Shown: piece after piece, positions 18,184 through 27,399 of the stretch | Position numbering within the stretch: position 1 is the stretch's first letter | Layout of the letters: each line of letters starts with the position of its first letter | DNA from: Paenibacillus montaniterrae | Lineage (GTDB): Bacteria; Bacillota; Bacilli; Paenibacillales; Paenibacillaceae | DNA: 64,000 nt | Assembly: GCF_018403185.1 (NCBI RefSeq) | Contig: NZ_BOSE01000005.1 | Location: 62,001 to 126,000, forward strand | Reading direction: 5' to 3' | Notes under the pieces: generated by a model | Database searches by the model: none | Told to the model about the DNA's origin: nothing | Seen by the model: only the letters and a program-made list of their open reading frames with translations | Program-made: the position numbers and the translations under genes

Positions 18184-18231
18184 ATTGAAAAAAGCTCGCT
18201 CAGAGCATCCTTTCAGCGCTGAACGAGCTTG
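18184..18231 (-). terminator. Intra-operon terminator between binding protein and permeases
   Basis: AAGCTCGCTCAG / CTGAACGAGCTT stem and a CTTTTTTCAATA tail on the minus strand, 30 nt past the SBP stop. A leaky terminator here would give more binding protein than permease. Confidence 0.88.
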
Positions 18232-18260
18232 TCATAGGGCATTGCTTGCGTACGAAGCCG

Positions 18261-19961
18261 TTATTTTACTCCGTTATACCATTCATTGACTTCAGCAGTA
18301 ATTTGATCTCCGCCTTCAGCTTTCCATTGTGCGACAAAATCATCAAAGGCATTGATATCCTTGTTGCCGTAAATGATTTCGTTAAATGCAGTCAGCTCGA
18401 TTTTGTTCAAATAATCCAGCTTGCTGTTCATAGTTGGTGTCGGCGGTCCTGTAAACATGTTTTTGTATGATATTTCTTCCTGCTCCAGCAAAACAACTGC
18501 TGCTGCTGGCGTTTCAAGACCATAGGCCGCTTTTACTTCCTTTTCAAGACGCGTAACAGGCTCTTTGCCATCAGCCAGATTCATTAGCGCCTTCATTTGC
18601 GCATCTGGAATACGTGCGCCATCACGAACCAGCAAGTAGCGAACCGCGTTCACATAGCCGCCTGGAATGTCCTCCCAGCGCAGCAGCGTGCCATCATCAG
18701 CAATGTCGTAGTCGTAGTTTTTGAACAAGCCGTTCTCAAACTCACTGCCTTCCTTCGGATCTGCATAGTTGTCAAACAAGTAGTTTTGGTACGTAAAGAA
18801 AGCTTCTGGATGCTCCATTTTCGTGCTGATCAGCGTTACCCCATTCGTATAATGGGTTCCATGGCGCATAGCCGTTCCGTCCTCGCCAGTCGGTATCGGA
18901 TAAGGCTTCCACACCGCATCCGGATCATTCGTCGCAGTATCGGACAACGGCCAGCCGCTCATCCAATACGGGCCAGGTATAATGCCTGCTGTGCCAGCCA
19001 CTGCCGGAGCAGCAGTCTGGTTCTCATCCCAAAGCGCAATTTCTTGTGGAATGTATCCTTTGCTATGCCAATCGCGCAGCAGTGCCAAGCCTTCCTTCAT
19101 CCCCGGGTGAATCGATCCATATTCAAGCGTGCCGTCATCAGCAACATTCCACTGCTCAGGCAAAGTGCCAAACGCCCCAAAAATCCATGAAGGGTCGCCC
19201 ATCCACGTGCTTAGCTTGTTTTTCGTGCCAATGCTTAGCGGCGTTACCTCATTGGGCTTCAGGCCGCTTGGGTTGTTGTTCTTGAACTGCTCCATCACAT
19301 GCTCCAGCTCAGCAATCGTTTTTGGTGCTTCCAAATCAAGCGCATCGAGCCAATCCTGGCGAATCCAAAGCAAGTAGTCATGGTTGTAGGCATAATCCAG
19401 AACCGGTATCCCCATACGTTTGCCATCTCTTGCATATGGATTCCACACATTTTCGTCAAGCGCCATCGCATTTTTCCAGGTATCGCTCGCATACTCGTCA
19501 AACAGCGAGCCAACCTCGCGGAACAAGCCTGAATCAATCAGCTCATGCGCCAGCTGGGCATTGCCGATTGTAACTACGTCCGGAATATCATTTCCAGAAT
19601 TGAGCGACAAGCGCATTTTCGTTTCAAAAGCATTATTGGAATCGGTTACAGACCAAAGCGTTTTAATGTCAATGCCTAGCGTATCCAACGCCCATTTCGT
19701 AGCGACATTGTTTTCAATCGTTTCATTGTTCTTAAACTTCAGCTCCGGGTCGATGCCCCATACCGTAGAAATTGTTACTGGCGGATCATATTTGTCCTTG
19801 TACGAAGATTCAGACCCAGCATTGCCAGCCTGATTTCCTTCCTGCGTCGCCTCTGGCTTCGTATTCGTGGCTGCCCCATTGCTTCCGTTATTGCCGCCGC
19901 TACAAGCAGCCAAGGTCGAAACCAGCATAATCATCACCAGCGACCATATCATCCTTTTCAT
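18261..19961 (-). CDS. Galacto-oligosaccharide-binding lipoprotein
   Basis: Solute-binding protein of 566 residues, larger than typical MalE proteins and like the LipO family of Paenibacillus. Signal peptide ends STLAAC, giving lipidated Cys20, then a Gly/Asn/Glu linker. Mature sequence has the binding-fold blocks DIPDVVTIGNAQLA, WIRQDWLDALDLEAPKT and TNGVTLISTKMEHPEA. The ATG at 19961 has GGGGGAG 6 nt upstream. First gene of the unit that ends with GH53, hence the ligand assignment. On the minus strand a TATAAT-like sequence lies about 35 nt before the start, without a clear -35 box. Confidence 0.92.
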   Translation of the reverse strand: MKRMIWSLVMIMLVSTLAACSGGNNGSNGAATNTKPEATQEGNQAGNAGSESSYKDKYDPPVTISTVWGIDPELKFKNNETIENNVATKWALDTLGIDIKTLWSVTDSNNAFETKMRLSLNSGNDIPDVVTIGNAQLAHELIDSGLFREVGSLFDEYASDTWKNAMALDENVWNPYARDGKRMGIPVLDYAYNHDYLLWIRQDWLDALDLEAPKTIAELEHVMEQFKNNNPSGLKPNEVTPLSIGTKNKLSTWMGDPSWIFGAFGTLPEQWNVADDGTLEYGSIHPGMKEGLALLRDWHSKGYIPQEIALWDENQTAAPAVAGTAGIIPGPYWMSGWPLSDTATNDPDAVWKPYPIPTGEDGTAMRHGTHYTNGVTLISTKMEHPEAFFTYQNYLFDNYADPKEGSEFENGLFKNYDYDIADDGTLLRWEDIPGGYVNAVRYLLVRDGARIPDAQMKALMNLADGKEPVTRLEKEVKAAYGLETPAAAVVLLEQEEISYKNMFTGPPTPTMNSKLDYLNKIELTAFNEIIYGNKDINAFDDFVAQWKAEGGDQITAEVNEWYNGVK

Positions 19962-20065
19962 ATAAGCTCCCCCTTGCAATTGATAAGTACAACTTGATTA
20001 TAAAATGGGGACCACCGCCAGCCTATGACACAGTACCAACATTTCTGCACCTTTTCCAATCTATT

Positions 20066-20090
20066 GCATCAAAGGACAACTTTTTAAAAC
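20066..20090 (-). repeat. Tail remnant of the 180-nt palindromic element
   Basis: GCATCAAAGGACAACTTTTT matches the right end of the intact copies (CATCAAAGTCCAACTTTTAA), without the rest of the element. Confidence 0.65.
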
Positions 20091-20092
20091 TC

Positions 20093-20280
20093 CTATTCAA
20101 ATAAGAGTTTAAAAATTGGGCTTTCAGGACCAAGAAGCTTGGACGCTAGTAGAAAACGAGGAGCGCAGCGTAGGCAATTGCTACGTGAGCACCGCAGTTT
20201 TCGCTAGCGTTCAAGATTCGCCGTCGACTATGCTACAACGCAATCACATCGTCATCAAAGTCCAACTTTTAAACCACCCT
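20093..20280 (-). repeat. 180-nt nested-palindrome element, copy C
   Basis: Outer arms GTTTAAAAATTGGGCTTT and AAAGTCCAACTTTTAAA; inner core of type 1 (CTTGGACGCTAG..GAAAAC pairing with GTTTTCGCTAGCGTTCAAG). In tandem with copy D, between the regulator gene and the binding-protein gene. Confidence 0.88.
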
Positions 20281-20461
20281 TCCAATAGAAGTTTAAAAAT
20301 TGGGCTTTCAGGACCAAGAAGATGGCACGATACTAGAAAGTGAGGAGCGCAGCGTAGGCACAAGCTACGTGAGCACCGGAACTTTCGGTAGCGTGACATA
20401 TTCGCCGCCGAATACGCTACAACGCAAAACCGCGTCATCAAAGTCCAGTTTTTAAACATCC
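20281..20461 (-). repeat. 180-nt nested-palindrome element, copy D
   Basis: Same outer arms as copy C but a type 2 core: GGCACGATACTAGAAAGTG pairs with ACTTTCGGTAGCGTGAC. The changes on both arms keep pairing. Minus-strand start is about 1 nt after the regulator stop codon (20463). Confidence 0.88.
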
Positions 20462-20462
20462 T

Positions 20463-22076
20463 CTACCTTTCGCGGTATTCGTGTGGGGTGCAGCTGTAGT
20501 ATTTCCTAAACACCTTGCTAAAATATTGCGGATTTTGATAACCAAGCTCGGTAGTAATCTCATAAATCTTCTTATTCGTATGCTTCAGCATATAAACCGC
20601 CTTTTCCATGCGCATGCGAATAATGTAATCGCCCAGGCTTTCGCCTGTTTCATTTTTGTACAGCTTCGACAAATATACAGGGTGAAGGTACACGCGGTCG
20701 GCAATTGTTTTGACAGATGCATCTAAGCCAAGCTCCTTGCTAATAAGCTCCTGCACCTGCTTAATAATATGCTTCTTATGATGCGTATCGCTTTCGTCAT
20801 ACTGCATCGACAGCAGCTCAATCATGTCGGCGGACCATTTGTGCAAGCTGTCGGCACTTAGCAGCATAGAACGATCCAACAGCAAATTGACGCCATGCGG
20901 GTCAATGCTGTGCAAATCTATGCCCATTTTGTTCGCTACGTAAATGAGGCCGTTCGATATCGCGATAAACGCTTCATACAAACGCTCTCTCGTATATTGC
21001 TGCTGCGGATTACTATTGAGAAATATATTCAGCTTCTCCTTGGCAGCTTGCCACTGACCCCCTTCCAGCAAATTAATCAGCGTCGGCGGCTTATACAGCT
21101 CCTCCAGTGCAGCATTGCTTCCCTGCTGCTTATTGCTTATTTCATCGAGCATGATCACGACCGACTGGTCCATTTGCAGGCGGTAAAGCGTCGTAATTGC
21201 TTCTCGATAATATTTGGAAATGTGTTCGGGAAATACGAACCAGTCAGAAGCAACGATCGATATTTCTCCGTTCAGATAGCTGGAAACCTGCTCCTTCAGC
21301 AGACTGCATAAATGCTTAATAAAATCTTTATGGTAAAGCGAAGGGTCGCTGTCGTTTGGCAAGGAAATCAGTATCGCCACATGATCATGCGGCGAGTTGC
21401 TGTGCCACACACTATATGGTTCAGTAAATATTTCCTCGGCAATATTTCCGATCGCATACTCGATCAGCTCGCTCGAATGACGATCCATGCCAAGAAATCG
21501 CCCCGCAAGCTGCACGGTCAGCAGTATGCAGGATTGCTCGGGCTCAATATTAATCTCGTATTGCTGCAGCAGCTTGCCCAAATGCGCCGACGCTCTTTGT
21601 CTGCCAAGCAGCAGCTCATGCATAAGCTGCCTGCGAAGCACTGTATATTCTGTTTTGCGCGAGTACGTTGCCTGCGCCTGCTCCTCCTCGCGCAAACGCT
21701 CCTGCTTTAGCACCTCTACCTGCGCCGCAATGCAAGCCATGAACGCATCATCATCAACCGGCTTCAACAGATAGTCGCATGCACGAAGCTTAATCGCTTG
21801 CTTCGCATATTCAAAATCAGAATAGCCGGTCAGCAGTACCGTTTTTAGCCCTGGCCGCATTTGCTTGGCTTGTTCAATCAGCTCAAGCCCTGTTTGCTCA
21901 GGCATTTTAATATCCGTTACAAGGATTTGCACCGCGTTTGTTTCCAGAAGCTGTAGCGCCTCCGCTGCCGATGCTGCCTGATAGACCTGCTGTATGCCAA
22001 GCTCGCTCCATGGTATCGTAAGCGCCAAACTTTCTGTTACATAGGTTTCATCATCTACCAATAAAATGTCGACCAT
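20463..22076 (-). CDS. Response regulator, receiver plus AraC-type HTH (galactan locus)
   Basis: 537 residues. Receiver with DD8-9, phospho-acceptor Asp55 in LVTDIKMP and Lys in YLLKPVD; variable middle; C-terminal AraC domain with LHPVYLSKLYKNETGESL and LGYQNPQYFSKVFRKYY. The ATG at 22076 has GAGGAGGAG upstream. The kinase gene ends 30 nt before it. Position directly upstream of the galacto-oligosaccharide transport and GH53 genes makes it the likely activator of that operon. Two palindromic elements follow the stop codon. Confidence 0.93.
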   Translation of the reverse strand: MVDILLVDDETYVTESLALTIPWSELGIQQVYQAASAAEALQLLETNAVQILVTDIKMPEQTGLELIEQAKQMRPGLKTVLLTGYSDFEYAKQAIKLRACDYLLKPVDDDAFMACIAAQVEVLKQERLREEEQAQATYSRKTEYTVLRRQLMHELLLGRQRASAHLGKLLQQYEINIEPEQSCILLTVQLAGRFLGMDRHSSELIEYAIGNIAEEIFTEPYSVWHSNSPHDHVAILISLPNDSDPSLYHKDFIKHLCSLLKEQVSSYLNGEISIVASDWFVFPEHISKYYREAITTLYRLQMDQSVVIMLDEISNKQQGSNAALEELYKPPTLINLLEGGQWQAAKEKLNIFLNSNPQQQYTRERLYEAFIAISNGLIYVANKMGIDLHSIDPHGVNLLLDRSMLLSADSLHKWSADMIELLSMQYDESDTHHKKHIIKQVQELISKELGLDASVKTIADRVYLHPVYLSKLYKNETGESLGDYIIRMRMEKAVYMLKHTNKKIYEITTELGYQNPQYFSKVFRKYYSCTPHEYRER

Positions 22077-22106
22077 TGCTGATCTCCTCCTCAAGCGTTC
22101 TCAGTG

Positions 22107-23885
22107 TTATTTGGCAGCGGCTTCGCGCAAAGAAAGAGCATTGTTTGCGGGTACATCTGCAGCAACCCAGCTTATACTGACGCTTAAGCCGCCAAGCTTG
22201 GAGCGCTCCAGCACAATGCCAGCCCCTCCCCCATAGCGCAGCGTCAAGCGCTGATGAACATTCCACAGTCCACAGCCCATATCCTCCTGCATCGGGTAAT
22301 TTAACCGCTTGCTTAAAGCGACAAGCTCTGCCTCACTCATCCCCTTGCCATCATCCTCAACGGTAACGCTTCGCTTATCCCCGTCCTTTGCCGCAATAAT
22401 GCTGATATAGCCTGCTGTACTAGAACGTTCAATGCCGTGCAGGACAGCGTTTTCGACCAGCGGCTGAATCGATAGCGGAGGAATCATGTCACGGAGCATG
22501 TCGTCAGGCAAATCAATTTGATAGGTTAGCCGCTTCATACGCATTACGCTTATATCAAGATAATGCTGAATAAACTTCATTTCCTCCTGCAAGCTGACCA
22601 ACTCCTTCTCCTGCCTCGTGGTATAGCGGTAGTAGTGCGATAAATTTTGCGACATAGCGATAATAGCCGAATAGTTTTGCAGCTTGGCCATGCTTGAAAT
22701 AAATGAAAAGCAGTTATAGAAAAAATGCGGATTAATTTGAGATTGCAGCTGCTTGAGCTTTGCTTCGCGAATATGAATTTGCTCCAAATAGGAACGCTGA
22801 AACAGCTCTTGAATTTGGGTGACCATCGAATTAAAGCGATTGAACAGAAACGTAAATTCCGTGTTGCCCTTCGGCTTCAGCCTCACCGTATAATCTTCGT
22901 TTTTCAGGCGTTGAAAGCTGGTAACCAGCTGCTTGATCGGCACCTGCACCTGAGCATACAGCAAATAAACGACGACGATGGCCATAAGAAGCAGCGTAAT
23001 AACCGAAGCATAGAACAGCAGATTGCTCTTTTTAATCGGCAGCATCATTTCTGAAATAGGCAAATAATCGATCAGCACCCAGCCTGTTGTCGTCGAACGC
23101 TCCATATTGACAAGATAGGATTCACCGTCCAGCTGCACCGTTTCGTAGCCGGACTTCTCCAGCTCATTTAGCGAAATATGCTCGATCAGTCTGCCGGCAA
23201 GCTCAACATCGGCTGTGCTGTGATAGACGATTTCGCCTGGCTTTACATAATAAAACGGGTTGCTCTGCCCTTCGCCGCGAAATGCATCAAGCATTTGCTC
23301 GATATTTTTACTGCTGAACTGCACCTCAAGCACAAGATTAGACTGCTCAGGATTGGCGGAGCTGGAAAATGGTGAAACAGTAACTAGCGAAAACAGATGC
23401 TCGCGTTTATCTGGCGACACATTGAAGCTGCTCATTTGCCAGCCGGCTGCTGACAGCTTGGCAAGCTGCTCTCGCTCCAAGCGATATACCTTGCTGGAGG
23501 TAATTACCCGCTCCAGCATCGGTGAATAAATCGTTAGCTGACTCGCCCAGTTTACAGAATTTTCCTGAATACTCAGCTTTTTTTGAATTCGCTTAATGAG
23601 CTCAATCGTTTCAAGATCGAGGTAATCCCCCTCTGGCTGGCGAATATCCTTTAGCGTGGAAATATCCGGATCATAGATTAACAGATTCGGCCATTGGCTA
23701 ATCGAATGAATCATCGTGTCGATTTGCTGCTGAAAAAAATTCAGTTGATCGCGGCTTGAGTTTTTCAACTCCTCGCGCAGCACCTCGGAGCTCGTTTTAT
23801 TGGAATATAGATAAAGCACAATAATAGGAATAAGCATTACAAGCAAAATCGTAAGCATTTTGCGAAATAAATTAAATTTGGGCAT
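22107..23885 (-). CDS. Sensor histidine kinase, YesM type (galactan locus)
   Basis: 592 residues. TM1 about 10-26, extracellular domain to about 295, TM2 near 300-322 (ASVITLLLMAIVVVYLLYAQ), HAMP-like linker, His_kinase with SQINPHFFYNCFSFISS, ATPase with IQPLVENAVLHG and VEDDGKGMS. The ATG at 23885 has AGGTGAGAGG upstream. It should sense galactan fragments or a related signal and phosphorylate the regulator encoded next. The ATPase G2 segment (MGCGLWNVHQRL) is intact. Confidence 0.93.
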   Translation of the reverse strand: MPKFNLFRKMLTILLVMLIPIIVLYLYSNKTSSEVLREELKNSSRDQLNFFQQQIDTMIHSISQWPNLLIYDPDISTLKDIRQPEGDYLDLETIELIKRIQKKLSIQENSVNWASQLTIYSPMLERVITSSKVYRLEREQLAKLSAAGWQMSSFNVSPDKREHLFSLVTVSPFSSSANPEQSNLVLEVQFSSKNIEQMLDAFRGEGQSNPFYYVKPGEIVYHSTADVELAGRLIEHISLNELEKSGYETVQLDGESYLVNMERSTTTGWVLIDYLPISEMMLPIKKSNLLFYASVITLLLMAIVVVYLLYAQVQVPIKQLVTSFQRLKNEDYTVRLKPKGNTEFTFLFNRFNSMVTQIQELFQRSYLEQIHIREAKLKQLQSQINPHFFYNCFSFISSMAKLQNYSAIIAMSQNLSHYYRYTTRQEKELVSLQEEMKFIQHYLDISVMRMKRLTYQIDLPDDMLRDMIPPLSIQPLVENAVLHGIERSSTAGYISIIAAKDGDKRSVTVEDDGKGMSEAELVALSKRLNYPMQEDMGCGLWNVHQRLTLRYGGGAGIVLERSKLGGLSVSISWVAADVPANNALSLREAAAK

Positions 23886-23930
23886 TCCTCTCACCTCTTG
23901 GCTGTAGCTGCATCATTTAGATGCTACAGA

Positions 23931-23947
23931 ATTATAAAGCGTTTTCA
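23931..23947 (-). promoter_or_regulatory. Putative -10 box overlapping a CRE-like site, galactan kinase promoter
   Basis: The minus strand has TATAAT (complement of 23931-23936) with no clear -35. Overlapping it, ATAAAGCGTTTTCA fits the CcpA consensus TGWAANCGNTNWCA at 9 of 11 fixed positions. A hairpin (CTGTAG..CATC / GATGCTACAG, 23902-23929) lies in the leader. Confidence 0.4.
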
Positions 23948-24069
23948 TAGAACATTTTATCAATATTTATGATACTTTTTTATGCAATTGAAAAAATAAC
24001 CTGCCAATCCCCTGCTTTTCAGGTAATCGACCAAGTTTGGGCTGACAGCTTTTGATTTCACTGTCTATT

Positions 24070-24078
24070 TGCTATGAT
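24070..24078 (+). promoter_or_regulatory. Extended -10 promoter just before the hybrid kinase start
   Basis: TGCTATGAT fits an extended -10 element (TGnTATAAT). A TTGATT 15 nt upstream may serve as -35. The predicted transcription start falls at or next to the ATG at 24085. Confidence 0.4.
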
Positions 24079-24084
24079 GTTGCT

Positions 24085-27000
24085 ATGAAAACTAATCGCA
24101 TGTTTATTAAAATTATGACTATTCTTGTTTTTTTGCTGCTCCTTGTTAGTCTGCGGCTATTATGGATAGATTTGTTTAGTGTTGCTAAAACTCCTAAAGC
24201 AATTGGCGGAACACTTGATCTTAGAGGCTATAGCTTGAAGGAATCGCTAGCCATGAACCTTGATGGCGAGTGGCTCTTCTATCCCTCTAATCTGGTATCA
24301 GCAAAAGATCTGCCCTTTCTGTCAACCGCGCCTGAGCTTGTCAACGTGCCTGGTGATTGGCAAGCTGCTTTCGGTGATCAGGCTGATTCTTCATACGGCT
24401 ATGGAACCTATCGGCTGCGCATTCAGCTTGATCCGATTCAAGAGCCGATTTCGCTTTGGATTAAGGAAATTCAATCCGCTTCTATCGTGGAGCTTAATGG
24501 CAAGACCTTTCCAGCCCAAGGGAAAGTAGCAGCAGAGGCAGAATTATATCGTCCCAGCAACGCTGCTTACAAAACGGCTTATTTTGAAGAAGGCACGAGC
24601 AGTATTGACTTGCTAATTCGTGTTGCCAATTATGACAACCCTTTTCAGGGAGGGATAGAAGCGCCTATATTATTGGGCTATCAAAGCCAAATAGATGCAT
24701 TGGCTTTTTTATCATCAGGAGCACTAATACTAACTATTGTCATTTTGCTGCTGCACTGTCTCTATGGTGTCATTCTTTATACTCTGAATCGCCAAGAACA
24801 TGCTTTGCTGCTCGTTAGCCTTATGACACTGTCTGTTGCCATAATTTTGATGGCACGTCCAGACAATATCCTGTTCACGTGGTTGCCGATCAACTATACC
24901 TGGTCGGTAAAAATTCGCTTGCTCGCTTTTATTTGGCAAAACCTGCTTATTCTGCTTGTGTTCCAAAAGTTTTTATTTAAATCCAAGCTGAATAAATGGC
25001 TGCGGATTTACACGCTATCATTAGTTGGCTACTCCGTATTTATTTTATGCTCTACCGCCCCAGTGATCAGCACTGCGCTGCGGACATGGCCTGTTCAAGT
25101 TTATCAATTTATCCCTTTTATTTGCTTGCTGGTTACAATTGGGCAATTGTGGAGGGAATACAAGAGGAACAACGATCTGATTTTTCCGCTTTTGTCGGCA
25201 TTAGCCATACTTAACAATTACGCTTGGTCCCTTGCAGGATATAGCGGGAGCTCTACACTTATGTATTACCCAATTGACATTCTCACGGCAATTGTAGGTT
25301 TTTCCGTATATTGGTTCAAACAATATTTTCGGCACGCTCGCGAAAATATAAAATATAACGAACAGCTGCGCATGGCTGACAAACGCAAGGATCTGTTTTT
25401 GGCTAATACGTCTCATGAGCTGCGAACGCCACTTCATGGCATTATGAATATTGCAAGAAATATAGAACGGAAGGAAAGAGAGCACCTAACCGAAAGCAGC
25501 AGGGAAGAATTGAATTTGCTGGTTACAGTTAGTCAGCGCATGTCGCACATTCTTGACGATTTGCTTGATGTTGTTCGTCTCAAGGAGCATCGCATTACGC
25601 TGAAGCAAGAGGCTATTTATATCCAGGCTGTCGTGCCAGGCGTAGTCAGCATGCTCAAGTATTTAACAGAAGGAAAGCCGGTCAAGCTAATTGCAGATAT
25701 ACCAGAGGATCTTCCTCAGGTTATGGCTGATGAAAAACGGCTTGTTCAAATTCTATACAATCTGCTGCACAATGCCTTGAAATATACCGATGAAGGGCAT
25801 GTTATGGTGTCTGCTAAATATGATAATAATTATGTTCAGCTGCAAATAAGCGATACTGGATCAGGTATGGATGAGGCTACCATACATCGCGTGTTTGATC
25901 CGTATGAGCAAGGAAACAACGACGCTCGTGATGGACAGGGGATTGGTTTGGGGCTTAGCATCTGCAAGCAGCTAGTGGAGCTGCATGGCAGCGAGCTCCT
26001 GCTTCAATCCGAGCTGGGGAAAGGGTCTGTATTCAGCTTTCAATTATTCTTGGCCAACGCAGCCATTATATCTGAGTTGCCGAAGTCAGCGCCATACGAT
26101 GAGGAATCAGATTTCAGTCGAGGCGAATCCGGGATTGCTTCTCCAGCTTTCCTGTCATCGTCTCATGAAAAGGCTAGAGCAACAGATCCTGCGATGTTGA
26201 TTCCGCCGCTTATCAGCAACACTCGTCTAAGCCTGCTTCTGGTTGACGATGATCCAGTAAACCTGAATGTACTGAAAGGCATGCTTGCTGAAGAGCCTTA
26301 CGAGATTAAAACGGCGCGTTCGGTCCAGGAAGCTTTGGACTTGCTTGATGCCAAACGATATGATTTGCTCATTAGTGACGTAATGATGCCCGGCCTTTCA
26401 GGCTATGAATTAACCAAGCTGGCAAGAGCTCGTTTCTCTATCTCTGAGCTTCCTATCCTGCTTCTGACTGCCCGAAGTCAACCGGCCGATATTTATACCG
26501 GCTTTCTGGCAGGAGCTAATGATTACGTCACCAAGCCGGTAGATGCTTTGGAACTCCGTTATCGCATACGCGCTCTTGCTGCTACCAAGCATTCCTACAA
26601 CGAAAGGCTGCGGCTGGAGGCAGCGTATTTGCAATCTCAAATCAGCCCGCACTTTCTGTTTAATACCTTGAATTCGATCGCCGCGCTAAGTGAGCTGGAC
26701 AATTCAAAAATGAGACAGCTCATTGATGCCTTCAGCACTTTTTTGCGCATCAGCTTCTCTTTCAAAAATACAAGAGAACTGATCCAGCTTTCGCATGAGC
26801 TGTCACTTGTAAAAGCTTACTTGTATATTGAAGAAACCCGTTATGCTGAACGCTTGTCAATTATGTGGGATATGGATACAGGCCTGGATGTACTTGTACC
26901 GCCGCTATCCATTCAGCCACTGGTAGAAAATGCGATTAAGCATGGCATCCAATACCGAGCAGGCATGCTTAACATTGAAATCCATATTGTTAAAAGAGAA

Positions 27001-27210
27001 CGCAGCGTGCTTGTACAAGTAAAAGATAACGGGCCTGGCATTGAGCCGGCAACCTTAACATGGTTGCTGGACCTTTCCTTGCAAAATAGGAGCGGGATCG
27101 GTTTAAACAATACCCACCGCAGACTTATTCAATTATTCGGGCAAGGCTTGACCATTCACAGCCAACCAGGGGAAGGTACCACAGTATCCTTTACAGTACC
27201 TGTCAGATAG
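24085..27210 (+). CDS. Hybrid sensor kinase: 7TM receptor, HisKA kinase, receiver, second YesM/LytS-type kinase
   Basis: A 1041-residue membrane protein. TM near 8-28; extracellular jelly-roll-like domain about 40-200 (LDGEWLFYP, VPGDWQ, YGYGTYRLRI); about seven spans between 205 and 415, as in 7TMR-DISM receptors. Then HisKA with His444 in SHELRTPLHG, ATPase with NLLHNALKYT and GIGLGLSICK; receiver with VDDDP and Asp765 in LISDVMMP and TKPVD; and a complete second kinase of the His_kinase family with His856 in SQISPHFLFNTLNS, IQPLVENAIKHG and KDNGPGI. The start is uncertain: no clear ribosome site precedes the ATG at 24085, and a TTG 11 codons upstream is possible. A strong terminator follows. 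Paralogue of 41790-44906. Signal and output unknown. Confidence 0.88.
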   Translation: MKTNRMFIKIMTILVFLLLLVSLRLLWIDLFSVAKTPKAIGGTLDLRGYSLKESLAMNLDGEWLFYPSNLVSAKDLPFLSTAPELVNVPGDWQAAFGDQADSSYGYGTYRLRIQLDPIQEPISLWIKEIQSASIVELNGKTFPAQGKVAAEAELYRPSNAAYKTAYFEEGTSSIDLLIRVANYDNPFQGGIEAPILLGYQSQIDALAFLSSGALILTIVILLLHCLYGVILYTLNRQEHALLLVSLMTLSVAIILMARPDNILFTWLPINYTWSVKIRLLAFIWQNLLILLVFQKFLFKSKLNKWLRIYTLSLVGYSVFILCSTAPVISTALRTWPVQVYQFIPFICLLVTIGQLWREYKRNNDLIFPLLSALAILNNYAWSLAGYSGSSTLMYYPIDILTAIVGFSVYWFKQYFRHARENIKYNEQLRMADKRKDLFLANTSHELRTPLHGIMNIARNIERKEREHLTESSREELNLLVTVSQRMSHILDDLLDVVRLKEHRITLKQEAIYIQAVVPGVVSMLKYLTEGKPVKLIADIPEDLPQVMADEKRLVQILYNLLHNALKYTDEGHVMVSAKYDNNYVQLQISDTGSGMDEATIHRVFDPYEQGNNDARDGQGIGLGLSICKQLVELHGSELLLQSELGKGSVFSFQLFLANAAIISELPKSAPYDEESDFSRGESGIASPAFLSSSHEKARATDPAMLIPPLISNTRLSLLLVDDDPVNLNVLKGMLAEEPYEIKTARSVQEALDLLDAKRYDLLISDVMMPGLSGYELTKLARARFSISELPILLLTARSQPADIYTGFLAGANDYVTKPVDALELRYRIRALAATKHSYNERLRLEAAYLQSQISPHFLFNTLNSIAALSELDNSKMRQLIDAFSTFLRISFSFKNTRELIQLSHELSLVKAYLYIEETRYAERLSIMWDMDTGLDVLVPPLSIQPLVENAIKHGIQYRAGMLNIEIHIVKRERSVLVQVKDNGPGIEPATLTWLLDLSLQNRSGIGLNNTHRRLIQLFGQGLTIHSQPGEGTTVSFTVPVR

Positions 27211-27253
27211 TGTAAAGTGCGAGGTTGGCTGAGGTTCAGAATGAAACGAGCCA

Positions 27254-27300
27254 GGGGGCATAAAGTCAAATTTTATCGACTTTATGCCCCCTTCTTTTGT
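27254..27300 (+). terminator. Rho-independent terminator after the first hybrid kinase
   Basis: Perfect 14-bp stem GGGGGCATAAAGTC / GACTTTATGCCCCC followed by TTCTTTTGTTG. Confidence 0.92.
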
Positions 27301-27348
27301 TGTTAACCACACTGCGCCTGATGAACTAGGCTGACTTTGAACATAGTG

Positions 27349-27357
27349 TGCTATAAT
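27349..27357 (+). promoter_or_regulatory. Extended -10 promoter of the Btr-like regulator
   Basis: TGCTATAAT, a perfect extended -10, 42 nt before the ATG at 27400; no good -35 hexamer 17 nt upstream. Confidence 0.55.
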
Positions 27358-27399
27358 AATTAACAAACTCACTACTTTTTATTAAGCAGGTGTTCACTG

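Noticed and set aside
24730..24966. Antisense frame in the hybrid kinase membrane region
   Set aside because: It is the complement of hydrophobic codons, which gives a polar Gln/Asn-rich protein by chance.
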